Shown here: piece by piece, positions 47,110 to 55,331 of the stretch
Layout: every line of letters starts with the position of its first letter
Position numbering within the stretch: position 1 is the first letter of the stretch
Assembly: GCF_001558155.1 (NCBI RefSeq)
Contig: NZ_LOAS01000014.1
Location: forward strand, 62,001 to 126,000
Source of the DNA: Aliiruegeria sabulilitoris
GTDB lineage: Bacteria; Pseudomonadota; Alphaproteobacteria; Rhodobacterales; Rhodobacteraceae
Direction: 5' to 3'
DNA: 64,000 nucleotides
Made by a program: the position numbers and the translations under genes
The notes under the pieces: generated by a model
What the model saw: the letters and a program-made list of their open reading frames with translations, nothing else
Database searches by the model: none
Told to the model about the DNA's origin: nothing

Positions 47110-47889
47110 TCAGACCTCGCGATTGATCTGCAACTGCGTGGGGAAGGGGATGTCGATTCCCGCCGTGTCGAATGCTTCCTTTGCCTGACGTGTCAGCTGG
47201 AACTTCAGATCCCAGTAATCGGGAGCGTCGCACCAGACGCGCACGGTGAAATCCACCGAGCTGTCGCCCAGGTTGGTCACCTTCACGAAAGGCTCCGGGT
47301 CCTTCTTGAACCGATCGTCGGCGGCGATCAGCCCGTTCAGGATTTCCTCGGTCTTCTTCAGGTCGCTGTCATAGGAGACGCCGAAGACGAGATCGACGCG
47401 ACGCGTGTCATGTGCCGAGTAGTTGATGATGGAGGAGGACCAGACATCGCCGTTCGGAATGATGATCTGCACGTTGTCGGGTGTGGCCAGTTCGGTCGTG
47501 AACAACGTGATCTGTTTGACGGTCCCCGAATGCCCGGCGACTTCGATGAACTGTCCGAGGTTGAAGGGGCGGAAAACAACCAGCATGACACCGGCGGCCA
47601 GATGCCCGAGCGTCCCCTGCAGGGCCAGACCGATGGCGATACCGACCGAACCGATGGCCGCGGCCAGCGAGGTGGTCTGGATGCCGAAGGTGCCGAGCAC
47701 GAAAATGCCGGCAAAGACCAGGATGGCCCAACGGGTGACGCTGGCAATGAAACGCGCCAGCATCGGGTCGAATTTATCGTTCTGCTCGGGCAGTTTGAGG
47801 ATGCGCTTCGATACGAAACCGCTGAGCCAGATGCCGCCAATGGCCGTGCCAAGCGCCAAAAGCGCGTTCATGATGACCTGTTCGTCCAT
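47110..47889 (-). CDS. small-conductance mechanosensitive channel (MscS family)
   Basis: 259 aa. Three N-terminal membrane segments, the third being a Gly/Ala-rich pore helix (AAAIGSVGIAIGLALQGTLGHLAAG). The MscS beta domain follows (FNLGQFIEVAGHSGTVKQITLF, IIPNGDVWSS). It opens under membrane tension to release solutes on osmotic downshock. It is the last gene of a seven-gene minus-strand run, 42 bp after phhB. Confidence 0.94.
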   Translation of the reverse strand: MDEQVIMNALLALGTAIGGIWLSGFVSKRILKLPEQNDKFDPMLARFIASVTRWAILVFAGIFVLGTFGIQTTSLAAAIGSVGIAIGLALQGTLGHLAAGVMLVVFRPFNLGQFIEVAGHSGTVKQITLFTTELATPDNVQIIIPNGDVWSSSIINYSAHDTRRVDLVFGVSYDSDLKKTEEILNGLIAADDRFKKDPEPFVKVTNLGDSSVDFTVRVWCDAPDYWDLKFQLTRQAKEAFDTAGIDIPFPTQLQINREV

Positions 47890-47931
47890 CTCGGAAATTC
47901 CCTTTCTTCAAACACCGTTTAAACCGCCCAT

Positions 47932-48225
47932 TCAGGAACGGTCAGCTTCCTCGTCCATCTTTCGGGCAAGAGCAATATCCAGCGCGCTCAACCCGTCCGC
48001 GTCATGCGTCGTCAAGGTAACGCGCACGCGGCGATAGACATTTTCCCATTCGGGATGATGGTTCATCTTTTCTGCGTGAATGGCAACACGTGTCATCCAG
48101 CCGAAAGCGGTGATGAAATCGGCGAAAAGGAAAGTCTTCACAAGCGCATCGCGATGCTCATCGAGGCTCCATCCGCCGGCTAGAAATGGTTCGAGCGACG
48201 TGCGATCCGTGAGTTTCTCGGTCAA
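47932..48225 (-). CDS. phhB: pterin-4a-carbinolamine dehydratase
   Basis: 97 aa. It recycles the pterin cofactor of aromatic hydroxylases. The active-site block [10 protein letters not shown] is present, with [10 protein letters not shown] before it. The start is a TTG at 48225 overlapping the previous stop (TTGA); no ATG lies near the expected N-terminus, and the resulting MTEKLTD opening fits the family. No phenylalanine hydroxylase gene is in the window. Confidence 0.94.
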   Translation of the reverse strand: MTEKLTDRTSLEPFLAGGWSLDEHRDALVKTFLFADFITAFGWMTRVAIHAEKMNHHPEWENVYRRVRVTLTTHDADGLSALDIALARKMDEEADRS

Positions 48226-49412
48226 TCGTGATCCTCCCCTGTCTGGCGAAACGGTCCGTAGCTGGTGAGAATCTCGATCTCCTCATCCACGGCTCTGGCC
48301 TCTGCGTCGAGAAACTGCGCGATAGCCTTGGCAAATCCCGGATCAGCCACCCAATGCAGCGAATGGGTCGGCACCGGAAGATAGCCACGCGCTAGCTTGT
48401 GCTCCCCCTGCGCGCCGGCCTCCACCGTTTCCAATTGGTGTTCAATTGCGTAGTCGATTGCCTGATAATAGCACAATTCGAAATGAAGGCAGGGGTGATG
48501 CTCCAGCGCGCCCCAGTAACGGCCGAAAAGCGCGTGCCTGCCGATGAAGTTCAGCGCCCCAGCGACGTTGTGCCCGTTCCGTTCGGCGAGAACGAGCAGG
48601 ATATCGTCGCGCAGGGTTTCATGCGCGATGTCGAAGAAGTGCCGCGTGAGATACGGGCTGCCCCATTTGCGGCTGCCGGTATCCTGGTAGAAGGCCCAGA
48701 CATCCTCCCAATGCCCGGGTTCGATCTCGTCCCCGGTCAGGTTGCGGATCGTGCCACCAAACGCCTGCGCCGTGGCCCGCTCCTTGCGGATATTCTTGCG
48801 CTTGCGTGAGGAGAGCGCGGCGAGAAAGCCGTCGAAACTCTCGTATCCGGCGTTCTCCCAGTGAAACTGCTGGCCGCGGCGATGCATCAGGCCCATCTTC
48901 TGGCTAGCCGCGGCTTCGTCGGAGGTGCAGAAAGTGACATGGAGCGAGGACATGTTGTTGTTGGCCGTCAACTGCACCGCGGCCTGCACGAGCGCAGGCA
49001 TGCCGATGGCCTCCGCCCCCGGCTTGACGAGGAAACGGCGGCCGGTAACGGGCGTGAAGGGCACAGCAAGCTGCATCTTGGGGTAGTAGGTACCGCCGGC
49101 ATTCTCGTAGGCATGGGCCCAGGAATGGTCGAATACATACTCGCCCTGGCTGTGCCCCTTGGCATAGAGCGGCGCGCAGGCGATGAGTTCTCCATTGCGG
49201 CGCGCGGCGAGATAGGAGGGTTGCCAGCCGGAACCGGGGCCAACCGAACCGCTGTCCTCCAGGGCTTTCAGGAAGCGATGCGTTGTGAACGGATCGACCG
49301 GGCGAAACCCGTCGGCCGCCTCGGGGCAGGCACAGCCATCCCACTCGGCCGCCGGGATGGCGTCGATGGAGGGCAGGAGTTCAACGTCTATCGCGGTTTC
49401 GGTCATGGGCAT
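48222..49412 (-). CDS. DUF482 / GNAT-fold FemAB-like protein
   Basis: 396 aa. Two GNAT-like halves as in peptidoglycan-type aminoacyltransferases, with family blocks [35 protein letters not shown] and [14 protein letters not shown]. The group is widespread in alphaproteobacteria; the reaction is not firmly known. It is coupled to phhB by a 4-bp overlap and lies 45 bp after the GDPD gene. Confidence 0.88.
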   Translation of the reverse strand: MPMTETAIDVELLPSIDAIPAAEWDGCACPEAADGFRPVDPFTTHRFLKALEDSGSVGPGSGWQPSYLAARRNGELIACAPLYAKGHSQGEYVFDHSWAHAYENAGGTYYPKMQLAVPFTPVTGRRFLVKPGAEAIGMPALVQAAVQLTANNNMSSLHVTFCTSDEAAASQKMGLMHRRGQQFHWENAGYESFDGFLAALSSRKRKNIRKERATAQAFGGTIRNLTGDEIEPGHWEDVWAFYQDTGSRKWGSPYLTRHFFDIAHETLRDDILLVLAERNGHNVAGALNFIGRHALFGRYWGALEHHPCLHFELCYYQAIDYAIEHQLETVEAGAQGEHKLARGYLPVPTHSLHWVADPGFAKAIAQFLDAEARAVDEEIEILTSYGPFRQTGEDHD

Positions 49413-49457
49413 CCGGTGGGTGGCGTCGGCACAGGTTTGCCCGCCGAGGGCGCGGGA

Positions 49458-50222
49458 TCAAGCCGGGCGATAGCCTTCGAAGGTCACATTGTCGGCAATC
49501 TCGCGCGCGGCGATTTCCGCCTGCTGCGAACGAATTGTCCAGCACAGCACGGGTAGTCCCGATTGCTTGATCTCCAAAACGCGATCCGCGTGCAGGTCCC
49601 GGGCGTCATGGCTGATGAACCTGGCTCCGGCCTCCGCGAGATCGGGGATGCCGGCCAGCCTTGCGAGAGTTGGTTCGGGGGCGCCGGGCCAATCCTTCGG
49701 TAAAAAGGCGCTTGTTGTCAGTCCTCTACAGGTGTCGGGGGCCAGCCGGCCGAGCGCGATCATCGAGTGCGGGTTGAAGGACATGAACGCAATCGGCCCG
49801 TCATATCCCGCGAGATCGCGAACGACGGCCTGCTCCAGTTGGCCGACATTCGAGCCAAGGCCGCCATCCTGATCCTTGATCTCCACCAGAAGCGGCACGC
49901 GGCCCCTAACCAGCGCCAGGATTTCGGCGAATGTCGGGATGCCCTCGCCGCCGCCCTTGAGCGGAATAGTGGCCAGTTCGGCAGCGCTCCGTTGCCGGAG
50001 CGCCCCGTTTTTGGCCGTCAGGCGCTGCAACGCATAGTCGTGAAACACCATGGCGCGCCCATCGGCTGACAATTGCAGGTCGATCTCGATACCGTAGCCC
50101 GCCTCGATTGCCGCGCGCACGGAAGCACGAGAGTTTTCGGGCCGTCCGTCGGTCACATCATGCAGGGCACGATGAGCCAATGGACGGGCGAGAAAGTCCG
50201 AATGCAAATCCATGTCCGACAC
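49458..50222 (-). CDS. glycerophosphodiester phosphodiesterase
   Basis: 254 aa. AHRALHDVTDGRPENS carries the catalytic His and Glu, GIEIDLQLSADG the metal ligands, and VFHDYALQRLT the second His. It hydrolyses deacylated phospholipids to glycerol-3-phosphate. No signal peptide is seen, so it is probably cytosolic. Start GTG 50222, 2 bp after the RidA stop; ATG 50213 is an alternative. Confidence 0.93.
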   Translation of the reverse strand: MSDMDLHSDFLARPLAHRALHDVTDGRPENSRASVRAAIEAGYGIEIDLQLSADGRAMVFHDYALQRLTAKNGALRQRSAAELATIPLKGGGEGIPTFAEILALVRGRVPLLVEIKDQDGGLGSNVGQLEQAVVRDLAGYDGPIAFMSFNPHSMIALGRLAPDTCRGLTTSAFLPKDWPGAPEPTLARLAGIPDLAEAGARFISHDARDLHADRVLEIKQSGLPVLCWTIRSQQAEIAAREIADNVTFEGYRPA

Positions 50223-50224
50223 CG

Positions 50225-50689
50225 TCAGCCGATCTGAAAGATCGCTTCAATTTCAACGGCAACGCCAAAGGGCAGCGAGGCGGCCGAGACGGCAGAGCGT
50301 GCATGCCGGCCGGCATCGCCAAGCGCCTCGACGAGGAAGTCTGAAGCCCCGTTGACGACCTTGGGCTGGTCGCCGAAATCGGCGGTGGAATTGACGAAAC
50401 CGGTCAGCTTGACCACGCGCTTGAGCCGGTCCAGGTCGCCGCCGCAGGCCGCCTTGCATTGCGCCAAAAGCGCGATCGCGCAGCTTTTTGCTGCTGCCGC
50501 TGCCGCCTCGACTTCCATGTCGGCCCCGAGTTTGCCGATGATCAGCCCGTCCGGTCCGCTGCACACCTGGCCCGAGACATAGACCATGTCACCGACCTGC
50601 ACGAAGGGCACGTAATTGGCGGCGGGAGCCGGGGCGTCGGGCAGGGTGACGCCGAGTTCGGCAAGGCGGGTTTCGATCGTGCCGGGCAT
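50225..50689 (-). CDS. RidA/YjgF-family protein
   Basis: 154 aa from ATG 50689 (GAAAGGAGCCTGCC). The RidA fold is shown by YVPFVQVGDMVYVSGQV and VKLTGFVNSTADF. RidA proteins remove reactive enamine/imine intermediates from PLP enzymes. This is the longer YjgH/YER057-like subtype, in which the catalytic Arg of RidA proper is not at its usual place, so deaminase activity is uncertain. It sits between the HlyD gene (22 bp) and the GDPD gene (2 bp). Confidence 0.9.
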   Translation of the reverse strand: MPGTIETRLAELGVTLPDAPAPAANYVPFVQVGDMVYVSGQVCSGPDGLIIGKLGADMEVEAAAAAAKSCAIALLAQCKAACGGDLDRLKRVVKLTGFVNSTADFGDQPKVVNGASDFLVEALGDAGRHARSAVSAASLPFGVAVEIEAIFQIG

Positions 50690-50711
50690 TGGCAGGCTCC
50701 TTTCGGCGGCC

Positions 50712-52016
50712 TCAGCTCTCGCGGAAGGCCTTGTTGAAATAGTCCGTGAAAGGCTTGACCAGATAGGCCAGAGGCGAGCGTTCACCGGTCCGGATATAGG
50801 CCTCCACCGGCATGCCGGGAAGTACTTCCTTGCCTTCGCCCAGCTTTTTGATCTCGTCCTCGTCCAGGACGATTTCGCAGCGATAAAACGATTGGCCACT
50901 GCGCTCGTCGGAAAAGGCATCCGCCGAGATCCTGAAAACCCGCCCCGCGAGCTCCGGGGTTCGGCGCGAGTCGAAGGCGGGGAAGCGTAAGGTCACCTCC
51001 TGACCGACAAAAACTTCGTCGACATGCAACGGATCTATGCGGGCCGTGATCACCAGTGGACGATCTTGCGGGACGATATAGGCAACGGGATCCGCCGCGC
51101 GAATCACCGAGCGCGGCGTGTTGACGACCAGCCCGTGAACGATCCCGGCCGCCGGCGCGGCAATTTCCAGCCGCGAGAGGCGCTTGCCTAGCGAATGCCG
51201 GCGCTCGTTCAACTCCACGATGCTGGATTTGAGATCCCGCAATTGCGAAATGGCCTCTTCCCGCCTGTCGGTTTCAAGCTTCAGGATCTCGATATCCATC
51301 TCGGTCATGCGCCCGAGGGTTTCGGCCCGGCTGGCGGCCAGTTCGCCGAGTGAGCCGGCGAGCCCGGACCGCTCCCGCTGCAGGGACAAGACGCGCGAGG
51401 CCTGGGCCAGCCCCTTGTCCAGCAGGTGCTGCTGGTCCTGAAGCTCCTGCCCTATAAGGGACAACTGTTCCGTGAGAGCCGTTCGTTGCGCATCGATCCC
51501 GTCGACCTGGCTTTCGATCTGTTGTCGTCGGCGCGCCAGTTGATCGGCTTTTTTCTGCAGTGTTCCCAGTCTCGCCTGAAAAAGCCGTGTCTGCCCCGCC
51601 ACAAGATCCGCGATCTCCGAACGGGTGCTGGCCGCGGCAAGAAGCTCGGCGGGGTAGTTGATCTCCTGCGCGCCATCTCTTTCGGCCTCGAACCGTCCGG
51701 CGCGGGCCATGAGCTCGAAGACCTGCCCCTCGACAATGGTCAACTCGGAGCGGATTTCCGAATCCTCCAGCTCGATAAGTTTCTGCCCGGACTGAACTCG
51801 GTCTCCTTCCTGGACCAGCAGCCGCTTGACGATCCCGCCATCGAGATGCTGCACGACCTGCCGGTGTTGATCGACTTCGACATGACCGGAGGCGACCACG
51901 GCGCCGGCGATCCGGCTCGTCAACGACCAACTCCCGAACCCGCCCAGCAGCAAGGCGATCGAAATCAGGCCTAGCCAGAGCGGAAAGCGCGCGCTCAGGC
52001 GGTTGCGACGGTTCAT
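50712..52016 (-). CDS. HlyD-family type I secretion adaptor
   Basis: 434 aa from ATG 52016, which overlaps the ABC gene stop (ATGA). One N-terminal membrane helix (FPLWLGLISIALLLGGFGSW), then a lipoyl-like half (VVQHLDGGIVKRLLVQEGDRV), a long coiled coil of about 200 residues, and the second half plus beta-barrel with PGMPVEAYIRTGERSPLAYL, the classic C-terminal signature. It bridges the inner-membrane ABC protein to an outer-membrane TolC-type channel, which is not in the window. Confidence 0.95.
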   Translation of the reverse strand: MNRRNRLSARFPLWLGLISIALLLGGFGSWSLTSRIAGAVVASGHVEVDQHRQVVQHLDGGIVKRLLVQEGDRVQSGQKLIELEDSEIRSELTIVEGQVFELMARAGRFEAERDGAQEINYPAELLAAASTRSEIADLVAGQTRLFQARLGTLQKKADQLARRRQQIESQVDGIDAQRTALTEQLSLIGQELQDQQHLLDKGLAQASRVLSLQRERSGLAGSLGELAASRAETLGRMTEMDIEILKLETDRREEAISQLRDLKSSIVELNERRHSLGKRLSRLEIAAPAAGIVHGLVVNTPRSVIRAADPVAYIVPQDRPLVITARIDPLHVDEVFVGQEVTLRFPAFDSRRTPELAGRVFRISADAFSDERSGQSFYRCEIVLDEDEIKKLGEGKEVLPGMPVEAYIRTGERSPLAYLVKPFTDYFNKAFRES

Positions 52017-53749
52017 TGAATGCCCCCCTTGCCCTTGAATGCATGGATCTGCTTGGCGTTGCGGACGGTGTCGCGCAGGACCTCGTCCCTGGGCCCGAAG
52101 GCACGCCGAATTCCGTTGTCGAGCACCAGAAGCAGGTCGCATTCGCGGATGGCAGCGGGGCGATGGGCCATGATGATGACCGAACGATTCTCCTCCTTGA
52201 TCTGGCGGATGGCCCGGTTCAGTGCCTCGGAACCCTCATTGTCCAGGTTGGAATTCGGCTCGTCCAGAACCACGATGCACGGGTCGCCATAGAGCGCGCG
52301 GGCCAGCCCGAGCCGTTGGATCTGCCCGCCCGAGAGCCGATTCGACGCGGCCTTGAGCGGGGTGTCGTATCCGTTCGGCAGCTTGAGGATCATCTCGTGG
52401 GCGTCGGCCTTGCGCGCGGCCGCGACCACGGCTTCCGCATCCGGGCTCGCAGAGAGGCGTGCGATGTTCTCGGCAATCGTGCCATCGAAGAGGCGGATCC
52501 GTTGCGGCAGGTAACCGATATGCTGGCCGAGCACATCGGGGTCATATTGCTCCAATGCCGCGCCATCGAGGCGGATCTTGCCGCCGGCGCAGGGCCAGAC
52601 GCCGGTCAGGGCGCGCGCTAGCGTGGTCTTGCCGGAGCCAGAGGGGCCAATGACGCCCATGGCCTGCCCTGGCGGCAGTTGGAAACTGACCATGCGCAGG
52701 GTGGCCTGGTTGTCTCCGGGTGGAATGATCGTTGCCTGCAGCGCCTCAAGCTGCGCTGCGGGTTTGGGAAGCGCCGTTCGCTTTGTCTCTGGCGGGACGT
52801 GGCCCAGCAATTGGGACAGGCTGCGCCAGCCGCGCGTCATGCGTTGATAGGCTTCCCATTGCCCGACCGCGAGCTCCACCGGGGCAAGAGCGCGCCCGAG
52901 CAGGATGGAACCGGCGATCATCGCCCCCCCGGTCAACTCGTGTTGCAGGACGAGATACGCCCCCAGCCCCAGCATGGCCGATTGCAGCAGCAACCTAAGC
53001 GCCTTGGAGGCCGCCGTATAGGTGCCCGCCCTGTCTGCGGCGGCCAGCATCGTGCGCAGGCTCCTGGAACGCGCCCTTTGCCAGCGTTCGAACGTCGCCG
53101 CACGCATTCCGAGCGCCTCCACCGTCTCCGCCTCGTCCAGAATCTGGCCCGAAATCCGCTCGGCTGTCAGGCTGGCTTGCGTCGCTTCCGCCAGCGGGTG
53201 CCGGATGCGGGCCTGGTTCAGGGCGGTGAGGGACACCAGCAGGATGCCGCCACAGATCGCGAGCCCGCCCAACCAGGGATGAAAGACATAGATCGCCAGA
53301 AGAAAGACTGGCGTCCATGGCAGGTCGAACAGCGCCAATGCTGCCGGGGAGCCGAAGAACCGCTGGATATTCTCGAGATCGCGCAGACGTGCGGCGGGTG
53401 CGGTTGCCCCCGGCGCACCGGTCTCCCGTCGGATTGCGGCGGTGAAGACACGTTGATCCAACCGGGCCTGGAAGCGGGCGCCAATGCGGGCCATGACCCG
53501 GCCGCGGGCATAGTCCAGCAGGCCCATCATCGCGTAGAGGAACACAACGAGCGCCGAGAGGGCGAGCAAGGTCTCCTCCGAGCGGGAGCTGAGCACCCGG
53601 TCGTAGATCTGCAGCATGTAGAGCGGGCCCGTCAGCATCAACATGTTGACGAAAATGGAGAAAACAAAGGCAGCGAGGAGAAGCCCGCCGCTCTGCCGGC
53701 GGATCCTGCGCAATTCGCGCCGGCCTGTTTCGATGTCGGATTCGCGCAT
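52013..53749 (-). CDS. type I secretion ABC transporter (PrtD/LapB-like without peptidase domain)
   Basis: 578 aa. Membrane domain of about six segments (first LLLAAFVFSIFVNMLMLTGPL, with LTGPLYMLQIYDRVL typical of the family), then the ATPase: Walker A GPSGSGKTT, signature LSGGQ, Walker B VVLDEPNSNLD and H-loop AHR. It has no C39 peptidase or CLD domain, as in protease/RTX exporters. No RTX-repeat substrate lies in the window. It starts the minus-strand run and is divergent from mlaA. Confidence 0.95.
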   Translation of the reverse strand: MRESDIETGRRELRRIRRQSGGLLLAAFVFSIFVNMLMLTGPLYMLQIYDRVLSSRSEETLLALSALVVFLYAMMGLLDYARGRVMARIGARFQARLDQRVFTAAIRRETGAPGATAPAARLRDLENIQRFFGSPAALALFDLPWTPVFLLAIYVFHPWLGGLAICGGILLVSLTALNQARIRHPLAEATQASLTAERISGQILDEAETVEALGMRAATFERWQRARSRSLRTMLAAADRAGTYTAASKALRLLLQSAMLGLGAYLVLQHELTGGAMIAGSILLGRALAPVELAVGQWEAYQRMTRGWRSLSQLLGHVPPETKRTALPKPAAQLEALQATIIPPGDNQATLRMVSFQLPPGQAMGVIGPSGSGKTTLARALTGVWPCAGGKIRLDGAALEQYDPDVLGQHIGYLPQRIRLFDGTIAENIARLSASPDAEAVVAAARKADAHEMILKLPNGYDTPLKAASNRLSGGQIQRLGLARALYGDPCIVVLDEPNSNLDNEGSEALNRAIRQIKEENRSVIIMAHRPAAIRECDLLLVLDNGIRRAFGPRDEVLRDTVRNAKQIHAFKGKGGIQ

Positions 53750-53853
53750 ATTCGCCTTCCAGTGGCTTTCAGACGTTGTTTCCGGACGCCGCCGCGGCTA
53801 GGTTTCCGTCCGTTTGGGGCCGGTGGGTCGCCTGTCGATCTGGATGGCAAAAT

Positions 53854-54675
53854 ATGATGAACCTGTTGATAAAACGTATGTCCTTTCACGATTCCGATTT
53901 CAGAGGGCGCATAGCCGGTGCCACGGCGTTGCTGGCGGTGTTCGCCTTGAGTGCCTGTGGGCCCGCGCAGATCCCGTCGGAGATCAACGATCCCAACGAG
54001 GTCGCCAACCGTCGGGTGCACGAATTCAACAAGTCTCTGGATCAGGCGCTTGGCGGCGGGCCGGGAGACGCGTCCGAGGGCGGCGTGGAGACGCTGGAGG
54101 ACGAGGCGCCGGCCAAGGAGGCCAGTCCGCTCCTGATCGCCGTGAGCAATTTCGGCACCAATCTCGATACGCCGCGCAAGGTCGTGAACAGCCTGCTTCA
54201 GCTGCGCCCCGGCGATGCGGCGCATAACACCATGCGTTTCGGTATCAATTCCACCATCGGGATTCTCGGGCTGATGGACATAGCCGGGGCCGGCGGCCTG
54301 CCGGAAATCGACACCGATTTCGGGGAAACGCTGCATGTCTGGGGCGTGGGAGAGGGAAGTTACCAGGAGCTTCCGGTCGTGGGGCCGTCCACGCAACGTG
54401 ACACGGTTGGCAGTGTTGTGGACTTTGCCATCAACCCGCTGTGGTATGTTTTTCCCTGGCCGGAGAACCTTGTGGCGAACGGGTTCACTTGGGCCGCGGA
54501 GGCGACAGATCGCATTCGCTATGGGGATACGGTAGAATCGATCCTATATGAGTCCGAGGACAGCTACGCCCAGTCCCGCCTGATCTACCTTCAGAACCGC
54601 CGGTTCGAGTTGAGGCGAGGCGACGTGGCCGAAGAAGACTATATTGACCCTTATGAGGAGCTATTTGGTGATTGA
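53854..54675 (+). CDS. mlaA: MlaA/VacJ outer-membrane lipoprotein
   Basis: 273 aa from ATG 53854; ATG 53857 and 53878 are alternatives with equally weak sites. The signal peptide ends in a lipobox (FALSACGP). DPNEVANRRVHEFNKSLD, NNLLQLRPGDA-type block and FGINSTIGILGLMDIA are MlaA hallmarks. It removes misplaced phospholipid from the outer leaflet and passes it to MlaC. Its 3' end overlaps mlaC by 8 bp. mlaFEDB are not adjacent. Confidence 0.93.
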   Translation: MMNLLIKRMSFHDSDFRGRIAGATALLAVFALSACGPAQIPSEINDPNEVANRRVHEFNKSLDQALGGGPGDASEGGVETLEDEAPAKEASPLLIAVSNFGTNLDTPRKVVNSLLQLRPGDAAHNTMRFGINSTIGILGLMDIAGAGGLPEIDTDFGETLHVWGVGEGSYQELPVVGPSTQRDTVGSVVDFAINPLWYVFPWPENLVANGFTWAAEATDRIRYGDTVESILYESEDSYAQSRLIYLQNRRFELRRGDVAEEDYIDPYEELFGD

Positions 54676-55264
54676 TTTTTCCCGACGTTCCACCCTTAGC
54701 GTTCTACTTGCGGGCGCTGCCGCCGTGGCCATGCCGGGGGCAGCGCTGGCGCTTTCGCCCGACAAAGCCGTGCGGCTGGTCGAAGCGCTTATCGCCGATA
54801 TCAACAAGGTGATTTCCTCCGGTAAATCCGAATCGGCGATGTACCGGGAATTCGAGAGAATTTTTACCCGTTATGCCGACGTGCCGACCATTGCGCGCTA
54901 TTCGTTGGGCGCCGATGCCCGTCGGGCGAGCAAGGCACAGCTCAGCGCTTATACAAAGGCCTACACGGGGTATATCTCGCGCAAATACGGCAAGCGGTTC
55001 CGCGAATTCATCGGTGGCCGCCTCGAAGTGCAGGACGCCCGAACCGTGAAGAAGAGCATCGAGGTGCGCACGGTCGCGCATCTGAGGGGCGAGTCGCCTT
55101 TCAAGGTCGATTTCCTCGTGCGCGACGGGATGAGCAAGTTCTACAACATGACCATCGATGGCGTGAACATGCTGCAACTGGAGCGCACCGAGATCGGTGC
55201 GATGCTGGATCGCCGCAAGGGCAATATCGACGCGCTTATCCAGGATCTTAAGACCGCAAGCTGA
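54668..55264 (+). CDS. mlaC: MlaC-type periplasmic phospholipid-binding protein
   Basis: 198 aa from GTG 54668, chosen because GAGGAG lies 7 nt upstream; TTG 54644 and ATG 54653 are longer alternatives. The signal region begins FSRRSTLSVLLAGAAAVAM and looks twin-arginine-like, ending ALA. Family blocks are FTRYADVPTIARYSLGADAR, YTGYISRKYGKRFREF and KFYNMTIDGVNML. It ferries phospholipid between MlaA and the inner-membrane Mla complex. Confidence 0.92.
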   Translation: MIDFSRRSTLSVLLAGAAAVAMPGAALALSPDKAVRLVEALIADINKVISSGKSESAMYREFERIFTRYADVPTIARYSLGADARRASKAQLSAYTKAYTGYISRKYGKRFREFIGGRLEVQDARTVKKSIEVRTVAHLRGESPFKVDFLVRDGMSKFYNMTIDGVNMLQLERTEIGAMLDRRKGNIDALIQDLKTAS

Positions 55265-55284
55265 CCCGTCGCGACGTTACGGGA

Positions 55285-55316
55285 GGCGCAGCGCCGCTTG
55301 GGAGCGGGGCTGCGCC
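55285..55316. terminator. strong hairpin between convergent mlaC and PBP genes
   Basis: GGCGCAGC (55285-55292) pairs with GCTGCGCC (55309-55316), with inner pairing GCCGCT/AGCGG. It lies in the 67-bp convergent gap and could stop both transcripts. It lacks T-tails, so it might instead act by blocking exonucleases. Confidence 0.4.
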
Positions 55317-55331
55317 GCATGCGCGGCAAGG

